Shown here one piece after another: positions 21,174 to 31,777 of a DNA stretch of 64,000 bases (the first letter of the stretch is position 1; each line of letters begins with the position of its first letter). The notes below the pieces were generated by a model, which searched no databases, was not told the DNA's origin, and was given only the letters and a program-made list of their open reading frames with translations. Made by a program: the position numbers and the translations under genes. Source of the stretch: Neoceratodus forsteri (lineage: Eukaryota; Chordata; Ceratodontiformes; Ceratodontidae); assembly GCA_016271365.2 (NCBI GenBank), contig CM057456.1:1393159501-1393223500 (forward strand), in the 5' to 3' direction.

Positions 21174-22159
21174 ATAAAGTTTTGTTTAAAACAACTTGTC
21201 ATCATTGGCTTAATAGAATATAAGTGCATGCTAATTGGGGGTGGGGGGGCTGTTAGGTGTAGTGTGGGATCCACTGTGGGGAGGAGGGAAGGTACAGTAT
21301 CCCAGGGGGTTGTAGTGACCAGTCACCAGGCCCATTTTAAGTCTTTCTCTGGGCGCAGGCACCATATTATTTTTACTATCTGGATACAAGTCCTCTCACT
21401 TGTAAAGGAGATAATGAGCCACTGTGACATCTATGATGGCTCAGTGGCACTGTAAGGTAGCAATGTCCCTCTCATCCTAAGGCCATTGGGAGAATCACCA
21501 CTCCTTTCAGGAGCCTTGCATAAGTATTGAAATGGCCTTTTCAATCTTGGGGGGATTATAAACCCTGGCTGTCAGTTCTAGTGAACCAACATGGGGCCCA
21601 TGCTTGACTTGGGTGTGTGAGGGAATGAACAGATCCTGTGCTCAGCCTCTGCATTTATAGAGCATAATCCATTATTCCCAAATTCAGCTGACTGGTGTGA
21701 AAACGTTTGCTATTCTTCTACATTATTTTACATGTTTCTAAGTGTTTGTGCATTGTTTGGAGAGAGGGAAGTCTGGGTGCATTCTGTTAACTGAAAGATG
21801 ACAGCTGCTGCATGCAGTAGTTAATGAGTTCAGCCAGTCAGCTCTCAGAATACAGCCAGGGTTTGAATACCCCTGCATATTGTCTGGTTAATTTGGGCTA
21901 CTGTAAAGTTACAGGGAGATAAGCCTATACCAACCCTGCATTCCGATTGGCAGAGAGGGCCGTCTTGCAGTATAATCTACTCTAATGTAAATACGTTATT
22001 TCTGCTACTCTTATCTGTTCCTCTCCCCCTACCCCAGTTGTGTCTGTAAACAAGACTTGTTTTTTTCTATCTCAGTATGTTTATCTGGTGAAACTGTGTT
22101 TATTAAGTTAACAGCTACATTAGGTCAGTTATGGGTGTACTATAACAAGCCATGATGAA
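21174..22159. other. No gene seen
   Basis: About 1 kb of unique-looking sequence with a G-rich run near 21237-21248. No recognisable ORF or repeat. Confidence 0.5.
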
Positions 22160-22890
22160 AATGCAACGGAGATACTTTGCAGACCTTTTTGAAGTTCCAT
22201 TTTGAATCCAGACTATCAAAAAAGGTGACCCATTCCCAACTTTGGATGCATAATTACCACAAAGTGATGACACGTTAAAGTATTATTGGCTGCCCTCCAG
22301 CAGCAAAGACAGCCAGTAACAGTGGAAATGATTCTCACGCTGTGTGGCTGCGCGGTCGTCTTCTTCCGCAGTCCATAAATCAAAGCTGGAAGGGTAAACA
22401 ATCTACATAATAACATATGGATTGATACATGGGGCTTTCTGTGTTTTTGGCTGTAGCCTTGAAAACTTTTCCTTCCGCAGCTTTTTTTTGTAAGTTTTCA
22501 GCTGCTGCACTGGCATCTGATTTTCTCCTAATAAAGAACGACTGCAAAGATGCCGGTGATGGATATGGTGCAGTCCAACAATTGAAGTTCATTAATAATT
22601 GGAATGTTGTAGAGTGTGAAGTAATGAATACTAATTACTCCTTTCATGTGTGACAGCACCCGGGTGGGCCAATCCATCAGCCCCGACTTTAATTTGGTCC
22701 CTAGTAATGGTTCTATCAATAGTACATTAATTCTCTGTTGAAAAGATATACAGTTGAACCTGACCCACACAGTAGGCCCCACTGCCATAAAATGGCCGCA
22801 CGCTGACAGGAACCAGGTAATTAGAAATAATTAAATCCACTGAGTTTCAGACAATCCTAATTTTAATAAAATACATCTTGTGATATCCAT
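22160..22890. promoter_or_regulatory. Candidate conserved non-coding element (enhancer-like)
   Basis: This stretch differs from its surroundings: no repeat signature, no ORF, even base composition and dense homeodomain-type motifs. Examples are cattaataattgg (about 22590), aatgaatactaattactcc (about 22623), ccataaatcaaagc (22373), gtacattaattc (22721) and ggtaattagaaataattaaa (22817). In vertebrates such TAAT-dense, repeat-free blocks within repeat-rich introns or deserts are often developmental enhancers under strong conservation. I infer this from composition alone; no alignment was possible. Confidence 0.35.
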
Positions 22891-23702
22891 TGACAGAGGA
22901 GAGCATATTTATAAAGATTTATTAAATTATACCTCCCCTCCCAGCACACACACAACTTTTAAGGTCCTAGAGTAGGCCGTGTGTGTAAGTAGAAGTCCTG
23001 AACTTGTATTATGGCATTCTGGTCTGTGTGTTTTTGTGCAGGAACAATATGAGATAAATACATTGGTCAATTTCTTTTATTCCTTATTTTCTTCCTTGTG
23101 TGCCCCAGTATCTAGCTCTTGTGTAATGGGCTTGCAACAGCACCCTCTGGTAGTGGTGAGTTTTGAACATTGCTACAAGCCTTGAAACAACAGTGCCCTG
23201 CCAGTATCAGCAGTGGCCCCAACAGCATGGGTCAGTTCCATGGTACTAAAATTCTCCTCCTTCAACCCCAACCCCCACCACCACCACCAGTTTCGGTGAC
23301 AGCCCTAACAGCACCAGTGGGTTCTTTGGTTCTGCGGTTACCCCATCCCACTGTATCACAGGTGACAAGTTACATTGGGTCAGAACTCACAGGAACTTGG
23401 TTCTGACCCCCACCTCACCAAATTGTGTTAGAGTTCTTGCTCCAACACTTTCGTCCTTTGAAAGCAGCAGTACATGATGTTACATTGATAATTTTGGCAT
23501 TTTATTCTATTGTAGATTGCCGCTTATCTCCTGTCTTGTCAGATAACCTTTTCACCCATTTTGAGTCTGTTTTAGCATGTTTTACATTTGGAGTAACAAA
23601 GGTAGTGCTTCTTTTTATATGGCTATCTAAAGGTTTTTTTCAGTATCCTCAGCTGCTGTTGCGCACCCATTGTTTAACATCACTTTCCTTGTGACTAAAA
23701 TA
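22891..23702. other. No gene; one strong hairpin
   Basis: No recognisable coding sequence. A perfect 10-bp inverted repeat, gggtcagaac (23377-23386) with gttctgaccc (23400-23409), could form a hairpin with a 13-base loop. A short cca repeat lies near 23277-23289. Confidence 0.5.
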
Positions 23703-24226
23703 AATTCAATGGCCTACGCAGCTGGTATGGTGTTATGCTTGTGCAACTGTGTTACTTGGTTTTGGCCGTTCGCACTCTCTATTCCAGAGGAATTACCATC
23801 CTGTAGGGGTACCAAAGGCAAGGAAGAGGGTTCCACCCCTAGAGATGTTGCGGGATGATTCCCTTGGCTAAAGGTACCTTAGGAAGCATCCCAAGGAGAG
23901 AGGTGATGCTGCTGGAGGAGGAGGGGAGGATAGTGGGGCAAAGAAAAAGTGCTTGAGAGAGAGGCTTAGAGGAACTGCTTTTGTAGCACAGGAAGGGGGA
24001 GTGGTTGGCTGCTTGTCTATTGAACCACAGGCATAGCCTTCCAATTCAATGGCCTATGCAGACAGTATGATGTTAAGCTTGTGCAACTGTGTTACTTGGT
24101 TTTGGCTGTTCGCACTGTCTATTCCAGAGGAATTACCACCCTGTAGGGATACCAAAGGCAAGGAACCCTCAAAGAGGGTTCCACCCCTAGAGGTGCCGCT
24201 GGACGATTCCCTTGGCTAAAGGTACC
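23703..24226 (+). repeat. Direct repeat of about 175 bp, 340 bp apart
   Basis: Copy 1 (23703-23878) and copy 2 (24043-24226) share attcaatggcctaygcag, cttgtgcaactgtgttactt, tattccagaggaattacc and cccttggctaaaggtacc, with scattered differences. Copy 2 has a 9-base insertion within the aggaa...gagggttcc segment. The intervening 165 bp is not repeated. It may be a local duplication or two ends of an unrecognised element. Confidence 0.9.
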
Positions 24227-25104
24227 ATCCCCAAAAACAAAAGTAGTAGTACAAAGCACATTAGCAATCAGTAGCTGTGAGTTATGTGAGATATAGTAGT
24301 AGATTAGGCACCAGACAGCTTGATAACGTAATGAGATGTGCAGGTTAGCAATGGCATGAGTACGATGGGTTGCACCGGAGATTGAGGGGGCTTCCTAAGG
24401 AGAGAGGGAACAGCAAGTAGGGGCACCATCCACCTTCATCCAACAGCGGAACCTACCTACAGGAGCTAGGGAAAACTAACTACGGTTAACTAACGTTTAT
24501 GATCTGAGGCACAGAGGAGAGAAAAAAAACCTTTGAGGAGGAAATCTCTGGGGATCCAAGGCCTAGGTTGCCTTCCCTCCAGGCTTGGGATGTTTTGTTT
24601 AGTGACGGCTCTGCTGCTTCAATTTAGAAACCCAATTAAAGGTGGGTGGGGAAAATATTCCAATTTGGAGGAAAGCTCTCACTCGATCCCTCTAATGGGA
24701 ACGCCGTGGAAGGTTGTGAGAGTGCTCTGCAACATCAGGGGCAACCAAAGCAAGAGGAGGAGAGCAACAACTGCTGAGGTAACACAAGAAAATGGAAAGG
24801 CAGCACTAGTCTTGGGAGTATTGCTGGTCATAGTACCATTCACTTTTCCCACATTCAGAGGACCCTTGTGGTTGTTTGCCATCTAAGAAGGTCGAACTGA
24901 CCATGGATCCCACAGTTCTCTCCAGTAAGATTCCATTAGACCGGCCAGATAATTTGATACTGACCGACACATTGGGGCCAGTCAGTGTCAACTCACTTTA
25001 TGAGACTCTTATGAATCCTCCACTGGTGCCACTACCCCAATATGGAGGAAGTGACAAACGATGAAACTGTGACTGGACCACCGCTCCAGTCATCCCAACC
25101 CCTG
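24227..25104. other. Unassigned sequence with a weak ORF
   Basis: A 117-codon ORF at 24533-24886 and a 62-codon ORF at 24876-25064 (ends GPVSVNSLYETLMNPP) overlap by 11 bases. Neither matches a family I know. They might be remnants of a retroelement gag, but I cannot support that. Confidence 0.3.
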
Positions 25105-25674
25105 TGGCTCCATCTTCTGTTTTTTTCCCATACAGAGTTTTATCCTCCTGCATGCATGGGTGGCTCTTCAGCCTTGACTCTGCTTCCCCAAACCGGCCCC
25201 CCTCCCTCTCCTGGGACTCACCTATGGTCAGTTACTCCCATGAATCTGCCCATCGTGATGGGGCCAGAGGGTGGAGTGCTACCCCCCCCACCCCATGCCA
25301 TAATCCACTGTGGACAGAGGCAAGTTTTCTCTGGGTGGTGATGCAGGCTCAGGGATGAGCAGACAAGGCTTCATAACCCCCCTGATGTCCTTTTTCCCTG
25401 GTTTTCTCCCCACCCCTTGCCATAGGGTGTCAGGTGTATGCGTGAAGGCACACGTGCCTGACGTATATCCTGGCACCCTCCTGTTTTTGCCATTCGCACT
25501 GCACTCCCACCAGGCTTCCACCTGGTGGCAGTCTAAGGCCGGGCCGACATGCTTCTTCATCCAAAGAGAGGAGAGCAGTCCCACGGATGCTCGATCCTCA
25601 CCTGCCACAGCTGACTTCCAGTGGCCCAGGTCTGTTCCTGCACCTGGGTCACCAGAGTGGCAGGATGGCTCCAT
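25105..25674 (-). mobile_element. tRNA-derived SINE (copy 4), diverged
   Basis: On the minus strand it has gtgacccaggtgcaggaaca (B-box region, about 25632-25651) and a body matching copies 1 and 5, including the gagcatccgtgggactg segment. On the + strand a T-run at 25120-25126 is the complement of its tail. The flanks share tggctccat (25105-25113 and 25666-25674), a short and less certain target duplication. Confidence 0.7.
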
Positions 25675-26104
25675 TGATCTTGCCAGTCAGTCCACCAGCA
25701 GGGCCTCTGCTGGTATCTGTTCCAGAATCTTGTCAGTTAGTAGACACCAATTGAGATTGTGCTCTCGATTCCAGTTGTCTCTCCAGACACCACCACCAGC
25801 ATAATTGGAAGAGGTTGTTTTTAAGCTTGTCCACTTCATCAGGCTTCCACCATCGATGGCAAGCCCACTGAATGTAAGAAAGGGCAGACTGGGAGCTGTG
25901 GGTCTACTAACTCTGTTCAAGGGGTCGAGGATAACCACTGTTGACAGACTGACTAATTGCTTTGCATGTCCATTTCTGCACGTACGAGCAACTGCACCAG
26001 TGCCCCTTCTGGCTGCACCTCAATGCCCCATTGGCCCAACCCCTACCACCCCAGCTGAAGGTGGGCATTTCAACTAAGAACTCCAGGCTGAGTTGGTAGT
26101 GGTC
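25675..26104. other. No gene seen
   Basis: Short unassigned stretch between a SINE and a LINE end. ORFs on both strands overlap and have no domain. Confidence 0.45.
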
Positions 26105-26630
26105 TCCACAACATAGAAACATAGATTTTGTTGGCAGAAAAGAACCACAAGGCCCATAGAATCTGCCCTAACCTTACCCCACCCTCTGTGGGAGTAAGGG
26201 GACCTTTGTGGCCTCCAATTTCCCCCCACCCTCTCTAGGTGATTCCTCCATTCAGTGATGCCCATGTGTCTGTCCCACATACTTTTGAATCCTGTCACTG
26301 TCTCAGCCTCCACCACCTCCCTAGGCAACCAGTTCCATCTATCCACCACCCTTTCATCAAAGACATGCTTCTTCATCTACCTCTTGATACTTCTCCCTGC
26401 TAACTTCAATTTATTTGTTCTTGTAACCACATTTGTTCTCAATCTAAAAAGCTCCCCAGACTCCACCCTGTTTATCCCCTGGAGGTATTTAAACGTTTCA
26501 GTCATGCCTCCCTCCTCTCCTGTTCTCTAAGGAGTCCATCTTGAGGCCCTTCCACCTTTCCTCATAGGGCTTCCTGTGCTGCTCCTGTATCATCTTGGTT
26601 GCCCTCCTTTGCACAGACTAAAAAGTCATC
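26105..26630 (-). mobile_element. CR1-type LINE, 3' end (reverse orientation)
   Basis: On the minus strand, frames across this region give VQRRATKMIQEQHRKPYEER near 26600, then NRRGGMTETFKYLQGI, RSIKRMKKHVFDE-like and VVDRWNWLPREVVEAE. This is the C-terminus of a CR1/L2-type ORF2 and parallels 42650-42960 of the CR1 copy on the + strand. The 3' end is the simple ctatgtttctatg-type repeat (complement near 26112-26128). The RT domain is absent, so it is 5'-truncated. Confidence 0.8.
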
Positions 26631-27297
26631 CATTGGCTGTGTCACCACCCAGCTCTGCTATATCCAGACACAGAATCCTGACAGGTCACCATTCTGCTTG
26701 ACCTCAAGGAGTCTGGAATAAGGCAGTTCCAAAAGTGATTGTGCTGTCTCAGCAGGGGATTGATCTTCCTGGAATGAATCTTCACCATTGATTCACATTA
26801 GTGGGTCCCAGCCAGAGGCGCTAGAACCCTGCAGGAGCCTGAATATTTCAGGAGGACTGGTGCCATGATAAGCTGCATGCATGCGCAGCGCCATGAGACT
26901 GGCTCGTGTTGCACCGGCCCTCAACTGCCTCAGTTTAGTTCCTCCTTTTTTCCCCACCATGAAGTGTGCATCAGTGATGACATCTCTTGCCCTCTGGGAG
27001 TCAGAACTTCATGTCTATATGACAACATTGGTCCATTCTTCTTGGTGTGTTTAAAACATGAATTTGTTATCCTTTTGTCAGTTTAGTAATTTTTACAAAA
27101 ATATTTCTGTAAGTCTCTCACAGCCCTACTGACTCAACTGTCGACAGCCATGGAGGATGAGTGTAGGGAGCCTTCTCAAGCAAGCTGCTTCAGCAGCGGG
27201 TCTGTGTCCGGTCCACTTTCCCCATCAGGGAATGGTTCTGCAAATGGGTGGTCCAGTGCTTGGGAGGAAGAACAGTCCTCCAAGAAGCACAAAAAGA

Positions 27298-29004
27298 AGA
27301 GGTCCCTTTCCACTCATGGGATAAACTGATTTCCCAATGTATATGGAGTGGCACGCCCCCTAGAATAAAATATACTGTGCTACAGATCCCAAGAGACAAG
27401 GGTGGGTTAAATCTTCCCATTATGCGACAATGTATGCAGGCAGCCCAACTTAGAACCCATCTGACCCAACTCACACCACATCAAAAACCAAACTGGATAC
27501 AAATAGAACACACTGTCAATGGTATCTGATCTCATTTTTTATATTCTGGAAAATCCATAGGCGTGTCTACCACTATTAAAATTCTCCCCATACACGTGGA
27601 ACCTTTTAGGCACTGGATTTATGTCTTTAATTCTATATTCACATTCACAGAAAGAACATACCTGCAGCCCTGGTGTTCAGTATGACTGCCCCCCTGATCA
27701 AGTCCCTTAGGCAATGGTCTTCCTATCAAATTCGTGTCACATATCAACTAATTGGACCCACAGGGTTTTTCTCATTCACCTCACTCCAGACTGCAGTATT
27801 TACAAGCTACCATCTGCTGAATTGTCTGCTTATCTTAAACTAAAGAATATGTCCCAGCCCTGGGAAGAGGCCCTAACTACGTTGGCCGAGGCAACTTCCA
27901 GTATGATAAATTAATCATTTCTAGCTTGAGAGTGGTCGACCATGAGCATCTCATAAGCAAGCTTTATAAAGCACTAGCAGTACATCCTCCTGAAAACACT
28001 GATGATCTCAGAAAAAAGATGGTTTAAAGGGCTCGACCTGGAGCTGGACCAAGAAATGTGGGAGGCCAGCGCTCTCTCATCTCAAAAACTATCTACCACC
28101 ACATACTGAAGGGAGTTTGCCTGGAAGGCCAGGAGCTGATTCTTTTGGGCACCTAACATTACAGCTACGTTTGCAGGCCCAGAACGGGGACACTGTTGGA
28201 GAGAATGTGGAGAGACGCTGGCAGACATAGAATACATACTGTGGCTCTGCCCACTGCTTCACCAATACTGGTAGGAGATTATAACAGAGCTACAAGAAAT
28301 ATATGAAATCCCGAACTTTTCACACCTATGTGTATTCTAAAGGCAACTCCCCTAAATGTATAAGGATAAGCAAACCCATATATAAACAGACAGCCCTTTT
28401 GCTATTAATCTAAAAAAGTAATAACCAGGTTGTGGTCACAAATACCCTCCCCTCCAAAGAACAATGGAGAAAGTTGGTATATGAAGTGTATAACCTGGAA
28501 AGGACCTCGGCCAGACTACAGAACTGGGTTATAGCGTTTGATAACAAAAGGCATAAGTGTGTCCTTTATCAACTTGACCATTACCCAGACTTTGTACCAT
28601 AGATACTATTAGCTGTTACGGACCGGTGCAGTGGTGGTGTGTGTGTGGGGGGGCTCTTTGGAGACATTCCCTTTTTCATTATCTTTCATATCCTCTCTCC
28701 CTCCAACCTCCAACTTCATTTCAGCTATTACTCAGTCAACATAAATTGCACGTCCCTAAGGCACTGATTTGTGACCCTCCCTATCCTTCTGAGCACGTAG
28801 CTCTACTTTTTAATATTCCATGACCTAAAATATTATGTACTGGGCATAAGAAAATGTATTTGTCTTAATTTTACCTGGAAAATGTCTAGAATGTTATAGT
28901 CAAATAGATTTTCTATAATTTCAGACACCCATGTGAGAATGATTGTATTGTTCCACTGTCTTGTCAATAAACATTTAAATAAAAAAAAAAAGTGGTCCTG
29001 TTCC
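27298..29004 (+). mobile_element. 5'-truncated L1 inserted in the DIRS gag
   Basis: The body (about 27312-28990) begins in the late RT part of L1 ORF2: SQCIWSGTPPRIKYTVLQIP and then DKGGLNLPIMRQCMQAAQLR (27340-27470), equivalent to the L1 pattern W.g..Pri....L......GGl.lP....Y..A. It continues through stop-ridden C-terminal sequence to a tail with caataaacatttaaat and a poly-A run (28981-28991). Flanks agaggtccctttcc (left) and agtggtcctgttcc (right) look like an imperfect target duplication and rejoin a KKKRS / SQSRSSS gag reading. Only the 3' third of the L1 is present. Confidence 0.75.
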
Positions 29005-29489
29005 CAATCCCGGTCAAGTTCTTGGAATCACTTGGCCTCAATTTCTTCCTCTTCCCCTTTAGAAGGAGAAGTGGTGCCACTTGAGGTCACCCTCTGTAAG
29101 GTCTGCCATGAGATCCTTGGTGTCCTGGAGCAGGAGGTCCTCACCTGCTTAGTCAGATTCACCAGGGTCTTTGGTTCTACAGGGTCAAGATCTGGGGCCT
29201 GAAACCTCTCAGTCTGTAAGTTGGGACTTCAGTGGGCAGTTCCACCATTGGGCAGCTGTTATGGAACCGGGGTTCGTCTGGCTAATTTGCCTCTGCTAGT
29301 GATACTGGTCCTTGACCCTTCGGGATTGGTGGAACTGGAGCCACAGGTGGCGCCCCCAAGCTGGGTACAGATTTTGACTCTGACAGCAGCCCCTAGGCCC
29401 TTGCTGGTGACTGCACTGCCAACTCCTTTCCCAATGGCTGCATCTCCACTTATTGTCTCTCTGGTGAGACTGGCTGCATGCCACTGCCA

Positions 29490-29860
29490 GTCACTTATTT
29501 ATTTATTTTTTTTATTTATTTCAATCTAGGATTACAATACCTTTGAGCCGAGGCTCTTTTACAAAGGTTCCACGCAGTAACAGTCATCATTTCTAGTTGC
29601 AAACATAACTCACTGACTTACAGACATGTAATAACAAGTACAAAGAGTTGAGCTATGAGCAAGACAAGGGAGGGGGTCGATGGGGAAGATGTGAGGGTAG
29701 GAGATGGGGGTAGGAGGTGCAGGGGTAAGGGAGTATGGGAGGTGGGTGGGGCAGGGCAGGAGTGGAGATACAGGGGGGGAGGTGGGCGAGGGTGGGAGAC
29801 AGTGCAGCCAGGGGGCCTTGTCGAGGAGGGGACTTAGATGCTGACCGGATCTTGAGCACT
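29490..29860 (-). mobile_element. LINE 3' tail (same family as at 1-1110), reverse orientation
   Basis: On the + strand it begins tttatttattttttttattt and then has ctttgagccgaggctctttt and acaaaggttccacg. These are the complement of the family tail (gtggaacctttgt...ctcaaagg...aataaata). The G-rich stretch 29660-29820 is the complement of the C-rich 3' UTR seen at 600-850. It interrupts the DIRS gag fragment. Confidence 0.75.
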
Positions 29861-30218
29861 AGGACTGATGCTGGTGCCAGGTTTAGGCCTTTTCATGCCT
29901 GGCCCGGTGCCAGCTCTGGTGCTGCCCTCAGTGCTGAGGTTCCCCCAGTGCCAGATTTGGTTCTGGCCATGGCGCTGCTTCTGACACCAGACCCTCATCC
30001 TTTGGACCAAGTGTTACCAGTGTTGCCAAGACCACATTCTGGATTTGAAGCCTGTGATCCACCCCTCTTTATGACCCTCCTTCCAGGGAGGATGTGGGAG
30101 AGGGATAAGTTTGAGCACGACATCATTATTTCTGAGGGTGGTGATAACTCTTTCTTTAGCCAGGACTGTTCGGACCCTGACCTTACTTCTGTACCTTAGG
30201 ATAGTCTATCTTTCCAGG

Positions 30219-30670
30219 TGTTGCTCAGAAATATACATTCTGCTCTAGATTTTGAGCCTAGAGCCATTGATCCAGGTAAACGTCTCCGTCTGCAGTGGAT
30301 AAATGTTGATACCACACTGATTAGTTTAGTTCCTCCTAGTTTACCTGGATTTGAAACCTTGTCTGATGTGGTCTGGAATAGACCTGCTTCTATTCCATCT
30401 GTCTGCAAGCAGATAGACCGAAAATAAACTGCCCCTAAGGATAGACCACTGTATGTTTCCCAACCCATAGCTGATACCATTGTTATGAGAATGACAAAGC
30501 CACTCTCCCTCAAGAGGTCTCTGCTCACCCTCTTAACAAAGAGCCATGCAAGAATGACACTATGGGCAAATGGGCTTTGGCAGCAGCTACCCTTAACATG
30601 CAGATTACTAGATACCAAGGGCATTTTTACAAATATGAGTACACCCTCTGGAGCTCGCTTAAAGTGAATT
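30219..30670 (+). pseudogene. DIRS-like gag core fragment, first
   Basis: Positions 30218-30427 read LRNIHSALDFEPRA, then VPPSLPGFETLSDVV and IPSVCKQIDRK, with a stop after. The reading continues TAPKDRPLYVSQPIADT and then a helical stretch (SLLTLLTKSHARMTLWANGL). The spacing and wording (VPP......L.D..W.RP.SIP.V....D+KY.AP...P.Y..QP) parallel the second fragment at 31187 and the gag of the DIRS copy at 58105-58926. Gag of DIRS elements presumably packages the RNA. Inactive. Confidence 0.55.
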
Positions 30671-31186
30671 TCAAACATAGTATTTTACTCTTTTGGGCTT
30701 CATAGCCCATTATTTAATGGTGTGATTTTCCTTCTAGCCCAAAATGATCATTTTTAAAGAGTGTCCAGTAAGGGATGGTATATCGGGTTATACTGCTGGC
30801 CAGCCAGTCCCTTCCATTTCTCAGTCTGCCTGCCCCAGCGCTCAGATGTTTTGTGACATCTAAACAGGAAGAGCAAGGGGGCACGTCACAATTCCAGGGG
30901 ACCCGTCGACAGGGATTCCCACAAATACCCAATCAACATTGCAAGGGAATCCCTTGCAAAATAGACCTCTTCTGCCACCACTGGCATCGCCTGTGTGGTC
31001 ATTCATTCCCGCCAGTGACTGAGTCGACAACCGTATGAATGTAATCCTAATCTCACGATGCGGGAGGATGAGGAGGAAGGGGAAGACTATGCTGAGAGCC
31101 ACTAATAGGCATGGCTCCAGCTCCATAGTCTTGCCCTGTAGTGAGGATTCTGTTGTGATCACCTCCAGAGGATCCCTAGTTTTTTA

Positions 31187-31533
31187 ACATGATGCAGCAA
31201 ATGCAAGCTGCCATGGGTGTCACTTTAGAGGAGCAGAATTCTATCACAAAGAACCTTCTGGAGTTTCTGGAGATGCCAGAATCTCCCTCTGCTGTGGTTC
31301 CTCCAGTTTCCAGCCTTGGAAGATGCCACTTATGCAGCCTGGTACAGGCCAAACAGTATACCAGCTGTGCACAGAAAGGGAGACTAAAAGTATTCTGCAC
31401 CTTCTGGAAAGCCCTTTTATGCTAACCAGCCTGAGACTGCCTCAGTGGTAATCACAGCTGCCCATGACAGGTCGAGGGCACCTAGACACCTAAGCTCCCT
31501 TCTGCCTGATAGTGAATCCAAGAGGTTGGATGT
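31187..31533 (+). pseudogene. DIRS gag core fragment, second
   Basis: Reads MMQQMQAAMGVTLEEQ, LLEFLEMPESPSAVVPPVSS, then in shifted frames IPAVHRKGD, KYSAPSGKPFYANQPETA and SVVITAAHDRSRAPRHLSSL. The last part matches the DIRS copy at 58471-58530 (SVVITATHDKLKKPRHLSSQ) closely, which fixes the family. It stops abruptly at about 31533 where an antisense tail is inserted. Confidence 0.75.
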
Positions 31534-31777
31534 CCTATTTATTTTATTTTTATTTATTTATTTAGTTTTTGTTGACTGGGAAGGAGAACTAGACATTTTT
31601 TTTGCCTATTTTCAGCCTCGTCCTGGAGGGAAGGGGGAATACAAATGGATGCCAACTGAAATTGAACCAGATTTTAAGCTGTTTGTGATATTTTTAGTGA
31701 ATGAGGGAAATTTAGCCAGGACACTGGGGAAATTCCCCTACTCTTCCGGTAGCGGGTGCTGTACGACTGTTTGTCAG
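31534..31777 (-). mobile_element. Unidentified retroelement tail in reverse orientation
   Basis: The + strand starts with tttattttatttttatttat, the complement of an A-rich simple-repeat tail. About 220 bp of sequence follows that fits neither the DIRS gag to its left nor the ORF1 to its right. It is likely a SINE or LINE 3' end on the minus strand. By chance it keeps an open frame on the + strand. Confidence 0.5.

Larger units (their letters stand above)
26800..31533 (+). mobile_element. DIRS-type gag region, fragmentary and interrupted
   Basis: Pieces of a DIRS gag can be followed on the + strand. A start region (about 27150) encodes ECREPSQAS and then SSKKHKKKRS just before an L1 insertion. 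SQSRSSSWNHLAS resumes directly after it (about 29000). A serine/proline-rich segment follows, interrupted again by a LINE tail. Two gag core fragments come next (30219-30670 and 31187-31533). No RT, methylase or recombinase region of this copy is present. The left end is uncertain; I place it near 26800 because the sequence there resembles a DIRS leader, but no inverted terminal repeat is clear. Confidence 0.6.

Noticed and set aside
29735..30199. 154-codon glycine-rich ORF
   Set aside because: The first part is the complement of a C-rich LINE 3' UTR and the second part is gag-like. The frame crosses the junction by chance.
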